From Pleodorina starrii (lineage: Eukaryota > Chlorophyta > Chlorophyceae > Chlamydomonadales > Volvocaceae), in NCBI GenBank assembly GCA_030267565.1, contig BRXU01000001.1:7074001-7138000 (forward strand): a stretch of 64,000 nucleotides of DNA, in the 5' to 3' direction. Made by a program: the position numbers and the translations under genes. The notes under the pieces are model-generated. The model did not search any database. It worked only from the letters and a program-made list of their open reading frames with translations, and was not told where the DNA came from. Positions 20,633 through 31,627 of this stretch are shown in pieces. The stretch's first letter is position 1, and each line of letters starts with the position of its first letter.

Positions 20633-23600
20633 GCAGCATCCGCGCGACTGGAGCGTGCGGCGAGCAAAGAGGACGCAAGGCAGATCCTGACCCACCTGCG
20701 CGATCACGAAGCCGTCCAAACAACGAACGTCGACACTCTCAGCCACGAGCTCGGATCACTTCTGCTGCGGTGCCTCAGGATCCTTGAAAGCCACTGCCAG
20801 CACAAGCCCCCCCGCACGGGGCGCCTGCACGCACGAAGAGGCACCGGCAAGCGAATCACCCGTCTGTACGGCGAACACAAGGCGCTGAAATGCGAACTCA
20901 CCCGCATACTACGCGCGCCACGGCCGGACACCCCATCCCACCCGGCACCCGGCGCCCCGCACGCGGAAAACACCGACGCAGAGACCCTACAACCCCCCAC
21001 CCGACCCACCCCGCTGACCACCCCTGCAAACCCCAACCCACCTGAGGGTACGACAGCCCACGCGCGCGAAAACCCGGAGCTCCAAGAAACACCAGAGACC
21101 CGCGCCCTGCGTGCCGCAATAAGAGCAAAGGGAGGGGAAATTAAGAAGTTGACTACGGAAACCCGTAAATTACATGCGAGCAAAGCCAGGAAACAATTTC
21201 AGAGCCTCCTAGCCAAGAAACCGAAACACGCACACAAACAAATTCTCGAGCCCGACGATCAGCCACGCGGCATAACGGCCATTCGCCACCCCGCCGATGG
21301 GCATTTGTGCACAACTTCGGACGGCATCCTCGACGCACTCCACACGCACTTCGTGCTCCTAGCCCGGCCCATCTCCGGACCCCGCACTGGCAAATACCTC
21401 CCGAGCGAAGCCCCGCGGAACTACCCCTGGGAGACGCCGGGAGCGCCGGACCCTCTACGACGTGGTTTAGCCCAATGGGAAAGCGCACCCCCGTCCCTCC
21501 TCCCTGGCATATTAGACCCATGTAACTTCCGCGCATGCTTAGACCATCTCGCCCGCAACAAAGCCCCCGGGCCAGACGGCATACCCAACGAGCTGCTACA
21601 GACACTCCCCACCGACCTCCAAACCGCAATCCACCACCTGATCACAGTCATGTGGGTCAAGGCCGAAATCCCCCCGCACTGGACGCAATCAGACACGGTA
21701 CTCATTCCCAAAAAGGGCGACCCACTCCTCATCAAGAACAAACGCCCCATCGCCCTGGCAAACACACTCTACAAACTATACACCAGCCACATTACGTTTA
21801 ATATCGTCACCTTTAGTGAACAAGCGCACATCTTCACGGAAGCCCAGGAAGGGTACCTCCGACAGCGTAACACGGAGCGGCAGATCCAAAACGTACTACA
21901 CGCCATCGAGGACGCCGGCCTAACCAGCCGTGACCTCTACTTACTATATATCGATTTCACATCGGCATTTAACACCATCGATCACGACAAATTACTTATG
22001 ATCATGTACGACCTAGGATATCCGGAGGACCTCATCGCGGTGGTCGCGAACCTGTACTCGCGCGCCACCACACGCATACGCACCGAACATGGCTGCACCG
22101 CGGAGATTGCAATCGAACGCGGCACAATTCAGGGCGATACACTATCACCCGTACTGTTCATCATTTACATGGAGCCACTCCTAAGATGGCTACACAGCGG
22201 AGGCCGAGGATACCGCTACGGCTGCCTCCAAGCGGACGAAAATGACCGACACCACTTTAGCTCGGGGGCCTTTGCGGACGACCTAGTGATCCTCACGAAC
22301 ACCGTGTCTGACATGCGCACACAGAGCACAAAAATAGAGCGCTACGCCCGCTGGGGAGCACTCAAGGTCAACGTAGGCAAGTGCCAACTGCAGGGCATTC
22401 TGCACGGCCGCGCGCGTTCCGATACTGATCTGAGTAGGGGCCCCGGTACGCAAAAATACAGGGCCGTCGTAGAACGTCTCCTGAAAAACCAAATTCGGAT
22501 CGATGGCGTACCCATCCCGTACGAACCCCCAACAGGATCGTATAAATACCTCGGCGTACACATCACCCCTACTCTGGATTGGACGACACAGGTGGCCTAC
22601 ACTCGCGCCGAAATCGACCGACGGGGGCAAAGCATACAAAACTCTCTCGCGACCCCAGATCAACGCATAAACATGATCAAAACCCTCATTCACCCCTTTG
22701 TGGCGTACAGCCTGCCCACTATGGCGTACACCCCGCACGACATCGCCAGCCTCGACGCCCAAATCGCCGGCATAGCCAAACGCAGCTACGGACTAAAAAT
22801 GGGCTTCCCAACCCGCGCCATCCTCGGTCCCATATCGCGACTAGGTCTGGGGGTGGGCACCCTACGTACCCTTCATGCGGTCAGAGCGGCGAAGACGCTT
22901 GTCCTGTCCCTCAACGACAAGGGATGCCTTGGGGCAGTAACCCGAGCCCTCCTGCACCTGCAGAGCCGATACATGGGCACCATACCAGTGCACACATTCA
23001 AACGCGAATGCCGGCACTATACCACACTCAAACAACTTGCTCTCGTGCATGAAGCCGGTATCGAACTCACGGACAAAGGCAGCACCTATGAGCCGGCAGC
23101 AGGCAGCCTCATTCACCTGATCGGGGCGCACAACCCGACGGCCGAGCCCAAGGATCTCGCGCTCCTCTTCCGATGCATACAGCCCCTGCTGGAACTTGGC
23201 CTGGACCTCAGGGCCCTGAAAGACAAAAACACGGGAGCGCATCTCATCACCACCGACCAGCTGCAACGCATCGGTGGCAGGAAGGTGGGCCCACGCCATC
23301 AGATAGCCCTAAACCAGCTCAGCCTCGCCCTGAATGCTGACCCCAGTGTTCGCGCCCGGGCGCCGCGCCACAGAGGTGTAGCACCCTTACCCCCCGAACT
23401 ACGACTCCTCCCGGACGGCCCACATCTAACCGATCTTGCGATGGAAGCGACAAGACCCACCCCCATCCCCCACGGAACCCTAAGGAAGTACGTACTGGCC
23501 AAACCCCGCGACCCGGCCGACACCGTTCCGGCCGCCCCAGCTGAAAACCCACCCCCTCGCCCAGGCCCAACAACCCCTCGTGTGGCGACGGCAACCCAAA

Positions 23601-26600
23601 CCGCGGCAGCGTCGTCCGGCACCGCAACAACCCTCGAGGCACGACGCCCGGCCGCCCGGCCAGCCGCCAGGCGCCACCAGCCGCAGCGAAAGACCGATAG
23701 TGAGCTGCTCAAAGCATACCTCCTTCGGCAGAACCTGAAACCAGTCGACGGTATCACAGATGCCGAGGCCATTGGGTGGGACCCCCGGCAAACCCCACTT
23801 ACCCTTCAGCACTGCGAACGAATCCTGCGCCACCCGCTCCACCGGGGCCTCACGTCCCAAGTAGGCTCCGCCGAACGGCTACTCCACATGCTCCATGGGG
23901 AGACGGCGTGGCCTGCGGGGACACCAACCCAGCATGGCCTTAGCATCACACAGCTTCTCTTCGGGGACCAAGAGAGGGTAGCATGTATCAAGGCGGAAAT
24001 CCGGAAACGGGTCGCCGTCAGCGCTCCGAACCCCAAGCGACAACGCACAACCGACTCGGCTACCCAACACACACACCGAACGTACTACCAGGTTGAATGG
24101 GAACGTACTGTCATCACTAAAGGGGCAATAGCACTGTACACCGAGAATGGCTACCACCCGAAGGCAGTGCACCGGTACGAAACCCCCACCGCCCCCACTC
24201 ACCCCGAAATGATAGTCGAGGTAGAATGGGCCCCCACCGAAGATGAGGAGTCGCGACTGGCCTCGCAAGACAACTGGACAGAGCTGCTGAATGCATTCCG
24301 GCATCGGCGCGCCGTTGAGGCCGAACAGGACCCCGGTCGGATGGAAAATGCACGCGACCACCACCTGACGGAATGGCAACAGCAAGGTAGATGGGAGACT
24401 GAATGCCTCAACGTGACCCGAGGCCAACGTCTCCTACGGCAGTTTGTCGAAATCAACGTACACCCGGGTAACCCGGACCGGGACATCCACCCGCCGGGGC
24501 GGTATACGGTCCAAATTGGCAATCGTAACGGCACACACAGGCATGTACCATGGGACGGCAGCGGGGACATACCCGATGGACTGCAAGCCATTGGGATGGC
24601 ATTCGTGTACGATCCCCAAGGGCGCTGCGTCGGCCAGGTGTCGGCAAGCCGCCTCCGCAGCCTGTGGCTCCGGTACAGCGACGCCCAACAGAAACGCCCG
24701 GAAGAGCACGCACAGATCGCGGCCGCGGGTGGCTTCGCGGAGGATGTCGCACGCCTCCTCCTGCGGTATCGGGACGGAGGGGGCACCAAAGCACACCCCA
24801 TTCGAGAGGCCCATGAGCGGAGGATATCTGAACGGCTGATGAAACGCCTCATGACCGCGCTGGGCGCCGCAACAGAGCGCTTTGCATCCCCCCTCAACGT
24901 AGCAGACAGCACCGCCATCTACTACTCGCGGTACCCAGAAGATCAGCTCTTCGGAGCCAACCACGACGCGTATTCGCAACCGTGCACGGGCGTATCCGTC
25001 GCGCACCCTGAACCTAAGCCGGACGAGGGGCATCATGCACTGCGATGGGCGCTAGGCTGGGCCGACGCGACACGGAGCACAGATAACCCCACCGCTACCC
25101 TACTCCTGCTGCCCACGTCCCAAACGGCGCCCTGCACCCGCTACCTCACCCACCCGCTGGTCACCATGATCGGTACAATAGACGCATTTTCAGGAACGGG
25201 GGACCTTTACAGCGAAGTGAGCGTAGACGCTCCAAAACCCTACCCAAACGGACTCACCCTACTCCTGGTTAGCAATGAATCCGGCCGCGCGTACGGTACC
25301 AGCCTCCGCAGAGCGCTTGCTATGACGGCAGCCCGCCACGTCGCCACTGGCCCCGCCCTCTCTTGGAAGCCACCCCAATGGGTGCGCAAGCGGCTGCGTA
25401 GTATGACCGAGAAGCCACCCGCCGCGGCAGCTCCCTCCCGCACGTGCGACAACCTCTCCACGGAAGAGGGAAGCGCCGCGTTCCTGGCATTTCCTGCCAA
25501 ATATGCTCTGCGATACAACGCCCAAGACGCCATATACACAGACGGGTCAGTGCAAAAAATCAAAGATGGCGACGAGGAAAGACATCTCCTGGGGGCCGCG
25601 GCCGTCGACGCACTTACCAACACAACGCTCCACATCAATGTGAACGCAGGCCACCAGGGCTGCCAAACTATTACACGGTGCGAACTGAGTGCCATCCATC
25701 AAGGACTCCAGATGCGCAGAGGCACGCTGCACGACGAAGCTCACCTAACTATATGGACGGACTCTGCCGCGTCGCTACATCTCATTAAAAAGATGATAAA
25801 CAACCCACATAAGCTTCAGCTTAGTAAGCACAAGGCGCTGCTTGAGGAAATCGTATTAATCCTTAAACGACGAGCGGCTTGTAACCTGAAGACATCTTTG
25901 CTTAAAGTGAAAGCCCACACTGGGGTAACTTACAACGAGAAAGCGGACAAAGCAGCCGTACGAGCCGCGCGAGGACTCTCCAAGCTAGACCCCGACGCGC
26001 TGAGCGCAACCGAGACCTCAGACAATAATCCTCGAAGTCAACACTGGTGGCTGCGGAAAATGGCTGGGCCTGAGAAGAACGCTGGGCACTATGCAAACGA
26101 CCTTAACCGCGGTATCGAGTCCTTGGTCAGCCCGGAAACGCACTCGGGATACACGAACGAAACAGATTACATGAAATACGTCGCCAACACTCTGCCCGAC
26201 CTCGACATAAGCACCAGCACTCGGACTCTACAGCGCAAGGCGGGCCGACACAAGCACGTTAAACGGTGCTTCGACTACCTATACGGCCAGCTATGGAGCG
26301 CCAAGCTTGCGAGGCGATTTAAAAAACCAGTGGCACCTGGCCGCCCTGCCTCGTCGGGACATTGCCCCCTATGCAACCAACTCGACTCAGGGGCGCACAT
26401 CCTCGGAGGCTGCCTTCACCCCCGCATGCGAGCCCTATACATACAGCGGCACAACAAGGCGGTCCAAAACATTACCAGTACGCTAGCCCGTGGGTCCAAT
26501 GGAGGCTGTTACATTGTAATGGACGCCGGCCCCGCGGACACCCGACCAGACTACGTGGCCGGCACACGCCTGCCCAAATGGCTGCTCCCGAGTATTGAGG

Positions 26601-27046
26601 ATGAGAAACGCCTCAAACTCAGGCCCGATATACTCCTTATACCCGACATCCCCCTCCATGAAACGCAAGCGCAAGGGTACAAGGGACCTCAGGACCCTAG
26701 CCAGCACACCGTACACATTGTTGAGGTCGGCTACACCGCCGACACCAACCACACACAGAAACAGCACGACAAGGCCGTACAACACGCAGAACTGGCCAAA
26801 CTCCTCACGGAAGCCGGATGGAAGGTCCGCTACACAACACAGGAAGCCATCAGCCTCGGCTTTGCGGGTACTATCAGGAAGGACCTACGCCCTCTACTCC
26901 ACACCCTAGGCACGGGCAGCAAGGAAGCCCGAGCATGCTGCAACGACCTCCACGACCATGCAGTTAGGACACTCAACACTATCGTTATAACCCGCAGACA
27001 AATGGAACGCAACCCCCATGCGGAACCGACACCGGCCGGCACGTAA
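20633..27046 (+). CDS. Dualen polyprotein, C-terminal part: RT, RNase H, CCHC and restriction-like endonuclease
   Basis: 2,137 codons and a TAA, in frame with the N-terminal part once the nested element is ignored. RT: NKAPGPDGIPNELL, YIDFTSAFNTIDH, QGDTLSPVLF and catalytic FADD (22,271). A Pro-rich linker follows, then a ~550-residue stretch of unknown role. RNase H: YTDGS (25,541), ELSAI, TDSAAS and a late KAHTG...EKAD. Near the end a C-x2-C-x7-H-x4-C finger (26,363) leads into an RLE-type nuclease with RPD (26,621), VEVGY (26,720) and downstream Lys residues, the PD-(D/E)XK pattern. Target-primed reverse transcription would use the APE or the RLE, or both. It has no start codon of its own at the border. 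Confidence 0.9.
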   Translation, partial: AASARLERAASKEDARQILTHLRDHEAVQTTNVDTLSHELGSLLLRCLRILESHCQHKPPRTGRLHARRGTGKRITRLYGEHKALKCELTRILRAPRPDTPSHPAPGAPHAENTDAETLQPPTRPTPLTTPANPNPPEGTTAHARENPELQETPETRALRAAIRAKGGEIKKLTTETRKLHASKARKQFQSLLAKKPKHAHKQILEPDDQPRGITAIRHPADGHLCTTSDGILDALHTHFVLLARPISGPRTGKYLPSEAPRNYPWETPGAPDPLRRGLAQWESAPPSLLPGILDPCNFRACLDHLARNKAPGPDGIPNELLQTLPTDLQTAIHHLITVMWVKAEIPPHWTQSDTVLIPKKGDPLLIKNKRPIALANTLYKLYTSHITFNIVTFSEQAHIFTEAQEGYLRQRNTERQIQNVLHAIEDAGLTSRDLYLLYIDFTSAFNTIDHDKLLMIMYDLGYPEDLIAVVANLYSRATTRIRTEHGCTAEIAIERGTIQGDTLSPVLFIIYMEPLLRWLHSGGRGYRYGCLQADENDRHHFSSGAFADDLVILTNTVSDMRTQSTKIERYARWGALKVNVGKCQLQGILHGRARSDTDLSRGPGTQKYRAVVERLLKNQIRIDGVPIPYEPPTGSYKYLGVHITPTLDWTTQVAYTRAEIDRRGQSIQNSLATPDQRINMIKTLIHPFVAYSLPTMAYTPHDIASLDAQIAGIAKRSYGLKMGFPTRAILGPISRLGLGVGTLRTLHAVRAAKTLVLSLNDKGCLGAVTRALLHLQSRYMGTIPVHTFKRECRHYTTLKQLALVHEAGIELTDKGSTYEPAAGSLIHLIGAHNPTAEPKDLALLFRCIQPLLELGLDLRALKDKNTGAHLITTDQLQRIGGRKVGPRHQIALNQLSLALNADPSVRARAPRHRGVAPLPPELRLLPDGPHLTDLAMEATRPTPIPHGTLRKYVLAKPRDPADTVPAAPAENPPPRPGPTTPRVATATQTAAASSGTATTLEARRPAARPAARRHQPQRKTDSELLKAYLLRQNLKPVDGITDAEAIGWDPRQTPLTLQHCERILRHPLHRGLTSQVGSAERLLHMLHGETAWPAGTPTQHGLSITQLLFGDQERVACIKAEIRKRVAVSAPNPKRQRTTDSATQHTHRTYYQVEWERTVITKGAIALYTENGYHPKAVHRYETPTAPTHPEMIVEVEWAPTEDEESRLASQDNWTELLNAFRHRRAVEAEQDPGRMENARDHHLTEWQQQGRWETECLNVTRGQRLLRQFVEINVHPGNPDRDIHPPGRYTVQIGNRNGTHRHVPWDGSGDIPDGLQAIGMAFVYDPQGRCVGQVSASRLRSLWLRYSDAQQKRPEEHAQIAAAGGFAEDVARLLLRYRDGGGTKAHPIREAHERRISERLMKRLMTALGAATERFASPLNVADSTAIYYSRYPEDQLFGANHDAYSQPCTGVSVAHPEPKPDEGHHALRWALGWADATRSTDNPTATLLLLPTSQTAPCTRYLTHPLVTMIGTIDAFSGTGDLYSEVSVDAPKPYPNGLTLLLVSNESGRAYGTSLRRALAMTAARHVATGPALSWKPPQWVRKRLRSMTEKPPAAAAPSRTCDNLSTEEGSAAFLAFPAKYALRYNAQDAIYTDGSVQKIKDGDEERHLLGAAAVDALTNTTLHINVNAGHQGCQTITRCELSAIHQGLQMRRGTLHDEAHLTIWTDSAASLHLIKKMINNPHKLQLSKHKALLEEIVLILKRRAACNLKTSLLKVKAHTGVTYNEKADKAAVRAARGLSKLDPDALSATETSDNNPRSQHWWLRKMAGPEKNAGHYANDLNRGIESLVSPETHSGYTNETDYMKYVANTLPDLDISTSTRTLQRKAGRHKHVKRCFDYLYGQLWSAKLARRFKKPVAPGRPASSGHCPLCNQLDSGAHILGGCLHPRMRALYIQRHNKAVQNITSTLARGSNGGCYIVMDAGPADTRPDYVAGTRLPKWLLPSIEDEKRLKLRPDILLIPDIPLHETQAQGYKGPQDPSQHTVHIVEVGYTADTNHTQKQHDKAVQHAELAKLLTEAGWKVRYTTQEAISLGFAGTIRKDLRPLLHTLGTGSKEARACCNDLHDHAVRTLNTIVITRRQMERNPHAEPTPAGT

Positions 27047-27182
27047 CCAACGTGGGACAAGTCTTAAGTTCCTTGCGGTGGTGGGGGGGGCTGGGACCGG
27101 GGAAACCCGTCACCCCACCCCCTCTGCTCCCATAACCCACGCCTCGGCTACCGGCCGGGCGTATCATTATTATTATTATTAT

Positions 27183-27197
27183 TCCGCAACATATACA
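27183..27197. repeat. Right target-site duplication of Dualen
   Basis: TCCGCAACATATACA, exact copy of 14,477-14,491, directly after the ATT run that ends the element (27,165-27,183; the last T is shared). Confidence 0.85.
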
Positions 27198-27743
27198 GCG
27201 GCGTTTGGGCAAAAATGCAAGCCGCGCAGTTCGCGAACAAACGTGCATTTGAAGTGTCAAGTCGGACGCCCCGCACGAACGGAACTAAAGCCGTAGTTAT
27301 TTATTATCTGCTGTGTGTGTGTGCTGGCTCGGTTGTCAATGCATGTCCGGAGGATGTCCATCCATGCGATATGGCGGCCCCATCTATCTCTGTCCTCCGG
27401 TTTATTTGCAACTCCGAACCGACGCAATATCTCACGCCACGCACGCCACGCGGCTGAAAGAGGGCAGGCCGCTGATCGGAGGTTAACGGAGAGCAACTTA
27501 TTAATCACTCTCCTCTCCAGCCACGTGTGGGAAACCTTTCCCCTCCCTTTCCCGGGCCGCTTTGCATCACTTTGACACCGCTCCCATCCGGCCAATGTAT
27601 GCGTGCCCTTCGTGCGTGCCCCCTTCTGCCCGCGTTTTTCCCCTCCGCACCTCCCAACTGGAACCGCTGGACCCGAACTAACCCGGGAACGCACGAAGGG
27701 GGATCTGCAGACACCACCCGGGCCGCCACAACAACTCCAGCAG

Positions 27744-27870
27744 TGCGCGTGCAACGATGAGTTTGTTAACAATAGGATATTAATGCGCGTGCAACGATCG
27801 TATTAATAACAACATATGTGCACGTGAGACGATCTTGCATGCAATAAACAAACCAGTGCGCGTGCAACGG
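27744..27870 (+). promoter_or_regulatory. Upstream motif array of HRGP copy 3
   Basis: Four TGCGCGTGCAACGA-type motifs at 27,744, 27,784, 27,819 (variant TGCACGTGAGACGA) and 27,857, same order and near-same spacing as before copy 2. Confidence 0.5.
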
Positions 27871-28378
27871 CTTAGTCTGAAAGGCATTGGCAGTAGCTTA
27901 AAGACTTTGCCACTTGCCATGTTGTGTGCCTCAGACTCGCTCCTCCCGCCGCCAGTAATAAGGACGTTTTTGTCTCCACCAACTTCCTCTTCTGTTGTGC
28001 AAGTTGCAACCCAGCCACTTACGTACTGCTGTTCCCATGTGCGTGACGGTGCGCCCGCCGTGATGTGCTTGCAGGACTCGATCGTACGGCGGGTGTGCGC
28101 ACTTCCTGATGCGGCAGTTGCTTGCACGCAGACGACGGCATCTGCCACGTCGATACTAACAGCCCCTTTCACTCGAGTGCAATACAAGGGCTGTTTTGGA
28201 ACCGTCCAATAACTCTTTTGTCGCATTGATTTCGGGGACGAGGCGGACGATCTGTGCAACAGCTGCCTTGAATTGAGTTGGTGAGATGTGTTGGTTTCCG
28301 TGACGTCGGACCCATTCGAGTCATCATCCGCCGCAACCGGCGCATGCACCGTCGTACGTGACTGGATAGCGGCGGCGG

Positions 28379-28384
28379 TATAAA
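28379..28384 (+). promoter_or_regulatory. TATA box of HRGP copy 3
   Basis: TATAAA in the conserved block GGCGGTATAAAGGCTGAGG, about 150 bp before the ATG. Confidence 0.65.
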
Positions 28385-28529
28385 GGCTGAGGATGACGCT
28401 GCCTTCTACACAACACTGCGGACCACGCACACAACAGCAGTAGATATCCCTTCGTCTTAAAATCAGTACACGTCAATTGTGTGCCTTCCAGGTGCAATTC
28501 CCTGCTGTGGGGGTGGTGCCATCAGTAAG

Positions 28530-31500
28530 ATGTACACGCCTCCGCTCCGCTCACCGCTGCTGGGTCCTCTGACCCTGCTGCTAGTCGCACTGCTGCTGGC
28601 ATCAAGCTCCCCAGCCGCGCTGGCCTCTGACTTCTCCTACTCGTCCCTCTTCGTGGGCCGCCGTCTGCTGCAAGGCCCCAGCTGCCTGAACTGCACCACC
28701 TTTACCGGCATCCCCGCCACCTCCACCAATGCAAGCGCCGGTCTCTACAACGGCACCGGCGGCTGCATGGCCGTCAGCTGCTCCTCATTCGACCCCTCCA
28801 CCGGCACCCGCATCGTCACCATAGACCTGAGCACGTGCAAATCCGGCACCTTCAGCTGGGCCTGCTGCCGTACTACCCAGTGCACGCTGCTGGGCTGCGG
28901 AGCGGGCGGCGTCAACACCACGTCGTACAGCTGCAACACCGTGACGAGCCTGTCGTACTCCATCCCCGCCAACCTGACCGTGCTGCCGCTGCAGGTAAAT
29001 GGATGGTGCGGGGCCGGGCGCATGTGCGTGTATGTGTTTGTTACATGGTTGGGGGTGCACCACACATGTACTGTGAGGGTATGGAGGAAGCGCAGAATTG
29101 GGATCCCCCGCGTTTGACGAGGATGTTTGAGCCCATCTGGGCCCACCGCAACTCATTGTCCCCTTTGGGAGCTAGTGTCCTCATCTCCTGCATGTGCGGC
29201 GTTTTACTGACGCGCTTTTAGGCGTCATAGTCCCCTTGGGCCCTTGGATCGTATGGGTTTTGTTCATGCATGAGAGGGGAACGCACTACACCCCCAACAC
29301 ACATGTACCGGCTGCTGGGTCCTCGACAACACCACGTTTCTATCTGCAGACTGCGAACCGCTGCCATTATTGTTATACCGTGCGGTGACTTGCTACAACG
29401 TGCAGCGTAATCACATCGTAAATCCACCCTTCTATCATTTGCATGCATGAATGATAACTTCCTCGCCAGCAGCAGAGAGTGTGATGACCCCTGATGTATA
29501 TCTGTTACCACTGCTAACTGCCGCCACCCTCACCTTCAAACATGGCCGCTCATTCCCCCAGATTCACGATGGCCGTCTAGCTGGCAATCTGCCTGGGTCG
29601 TCCTGCTCCAACGGAAATGGGTTGGGAGATGGGCAGTGCTGCAGCGGCTCGGGGGGTTCTTGCGCCCCCTCGGGCGGTACGGCAGTGTGTGAGGTTAACG
29701 TGGACCTGACCGCAATTCAAAGCTGCGTGTCAAGCCCGCCAAACCCGCCAAGCCCCGCACCCCCCAGCCCGCCCAGCCCGCCCAGTCCCGAGCCGCCCAG
29801 CCCGCCGAATCCCCCCAGCCCCGAGCCGCCAAGCCCACCCAGCCCGCCCAGCCCCGAGCCGCCAAGCCCACCCAGCCCGCCCAGCCCCGAGCCGCCCAGC
29901 CCACCTAGCCCGCCAAGCCCCGAGCCGCCAAGCCCACCCAGCCCGCCCAGCCCCGAGCCGCCAAGCCCACCCAGCCCGCCCAGCCCCGAGCCACCCAGCC
30001 CGCCCAGCCCGCCCAGCCCCGAGCCACCCAGCCCACCAAGCCCGCCCAGCCCCAGCCCGCCAAGCCCGCCCAGCCCGCCAAGTCCAGAGTGCATCATAAG
30101 CGACACGGCCTGGGGATTGCCCCGGCTGCCTGCAAACCAGACCGCCACCGCTGGCATCAATGTTCCGGCCGTTTATTCTAATGGCTCTCAGGCCAAAACT
30201 GCCGGCGGGCAGAATGTGTCCTTCCTCTGGAACCCCATTCAGAGCAGCGGCCAGTAAGTAAATCCATGGTCGCCGCGGATAGCAGGCTTGTCGTGCTTTA
30301 CCTTGACCGCATCTGCTGATTAGTGCGTGCGTGTCGGTTGCTAGTATATCCCGTGGATTGTTCTGCCTTATATCACAGCATGCTAGCCCGTCCATGCGCA
30401 TGTACAAGCAAGCCTACATACCTCACGGCGGCCCGCGCTATCCCCGATATATATGCGCGACTGCAGGTGGGGCGGCAGCTTCAGCGTTGCCCTTCCGCCC
30501 ACGGGCATCACCTTCGCTACGGCGCCCAATGCAACGTTCATTTGCGCCGGCTGCGCCCAAAATGACGCGTCCAAGGGTTACGGTTTTGGCGGCCTTGTCA
30601 TCGCTGTGTGAGTAGCTAGCGATAGCCGTGTCATACATCCTGCTGTCTAACGAAAACGTATGCCCCCTGCCGCCGCCTGCTGTCTGCTTTCTGTGCTTTA
30701 TACGAGGCCACGCACGTGCAGCGAGTTGCATGCAGGCGTTGCCTCCGTTACTCGCACGAACCGTCCTCAAGGCATGCGCGGGTTTGTTTCCTGTCGTCCG
30801 TTTGATAGTCGTTCGTAGACCCTTACGCGCGCCCTCGTCCTGCTACTGGCTTACTTGCGTGGCTGTGCGCCCCGTAATTTACCAGCCTTCTCGCTCTCAA
30901 GCAATGAAGGGGCCCACTGTGGTTGCTCAATGCTAAACGGATGCTTGTGCCCATGGGCTCCGGCCTTGATCATTTGGATCGATCAACTGTGCTTCCGTCC
31001 TTCGTAGTTCGTACAGGCCACCTACCTGCGCAAAACGGGGCCTAACCCACTCCGCCCGCCCCGCCCCCATGCCCCCGCCCTCGTGCATGTATGTGCATGC
31101 CTTGTAGAACTCGCGTGAGCAACAATAACGTCACCGTCAGCTGCTTTGGTACCATTTCTCGCGCCAACCTCACCGCCAACCAAGTACAGATGTACGCCGG
31201 ATACACAAACTTTCCTTCCGCAGCTCCCGGTACGTACGCAACGAAGGAAGGAAGGGGAATTGCATTTATAGCACTGCTGCGTGTGTATGCATTGGCAGGG
31301 AGCCAAGCTATTGCGCTAGCGCTCGATCCGCTCGGTGTGACCATCATTTCTGTATCGAAAACTGCCCGCCATGCACGCATGCAACAGCAGCAGCATCGAT
31401 AGCGTTCGTCCCTGTGCATCATAACATGCATGATTCAATGAATTATTGCCGCGACCTCCGGCCCTATATATGCAGGCTCCTGGAGACCCGTCGCGGTGCC

Positions 31501-31627
31501 TGTGCCTGCTACGCCCTTTTCGGGCCCCGCCGCCTTCTCCGTGCAGCTGCCCCTGCCGCCGCCGGACTCCACACCCGCCACTGTGTGGATCGCACTGCAC
31601 CTGTCGGTTTCCGACAAGGTCTGCTGA
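28530..31627 (+). CDS. HRGP array copy 3, secreted Pro-rich glycoprotein with C-terminal domain
   Basis: Exons 28530-28994, 29562-30253, 30467-30607, 31108-31229 and 31476-31627; 1,572 bp, 523 residues. Exon lengths 1, 3, 4 and 5 are identical to copy 2, so the two proteins differ in length only in the rod. The rod has about ten 11-residue units (PPSPPSPPSPE), four fewer than copy 2, as expected from unequal exchange within a 33-bp repeat. The N-terminal domain shares the variant CTTFTGIP with copy 5, whereas copies 2 and 4 have CANLTGIP, a hint of gene conversion across the array. Intron 1 carries the fullest copy of a short MITE. Confidence 0.85.
29036..29298 (+). mobile_element. MITE-like dispersed repeat in intron 1 of copy 3
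   Basis: Begins GTTACATGGTTGGGGGTGC and ends near ACCCCCAAC, the inverted form. Most of it (29,075-29,298) recurs inverted at 41,033-41,265, and its last part recurs at 46,258-46,351. Intron 1 of copies 2 and 4 keeps only the left portion, so the element probably entered before these copies split. Confidence 0.55.

Larger units (their letters stand above)
14492..27182 (+). mobile_element. Dualen-type (RandI) non-LTR retrotransposon, nearly complete, with nested insertion
   Basis: A 12,691-bp unit between 15-bp target duplications, ending in (ATT)n. It encodes, in order, a Josephin-like cysteine protease, an APE-type endonuclease, reverse transcriptase, RNase H, and a CCHC finger with a restriction-like endonuclease. 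Carrying both endonuclease types is the hallmark of Dualen, described from Chlamydomonas. A 1,825-bp element at 18,808-20,632 interrupts the frame; without it the element would be about 10.9 kb with one reading frame of about 3,480 codons counted from the first ATG. All catalytic motifs I looked for are intact, so before the nested insertion this copy was probably active and recent. Confidence 0.9.
27198..28529 (+). other. Upstream region of HRGP copy 3
   Basis: No coding region. Continues the spacer interrupted by Dualen and aligns with 8,240-9,950 before copy 2 (without the hAT element) and with 33,070-33,470 plus 34,937-35,612 before copy 4. Confidence 0.6.

Noticed and set aside
20704..26785. 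Many 70-200-codon antisense ORFs within Dualen
   Set aside because: Shadows of a long GC-rich coding frame that has clear catalytic motifs on the plus strand.
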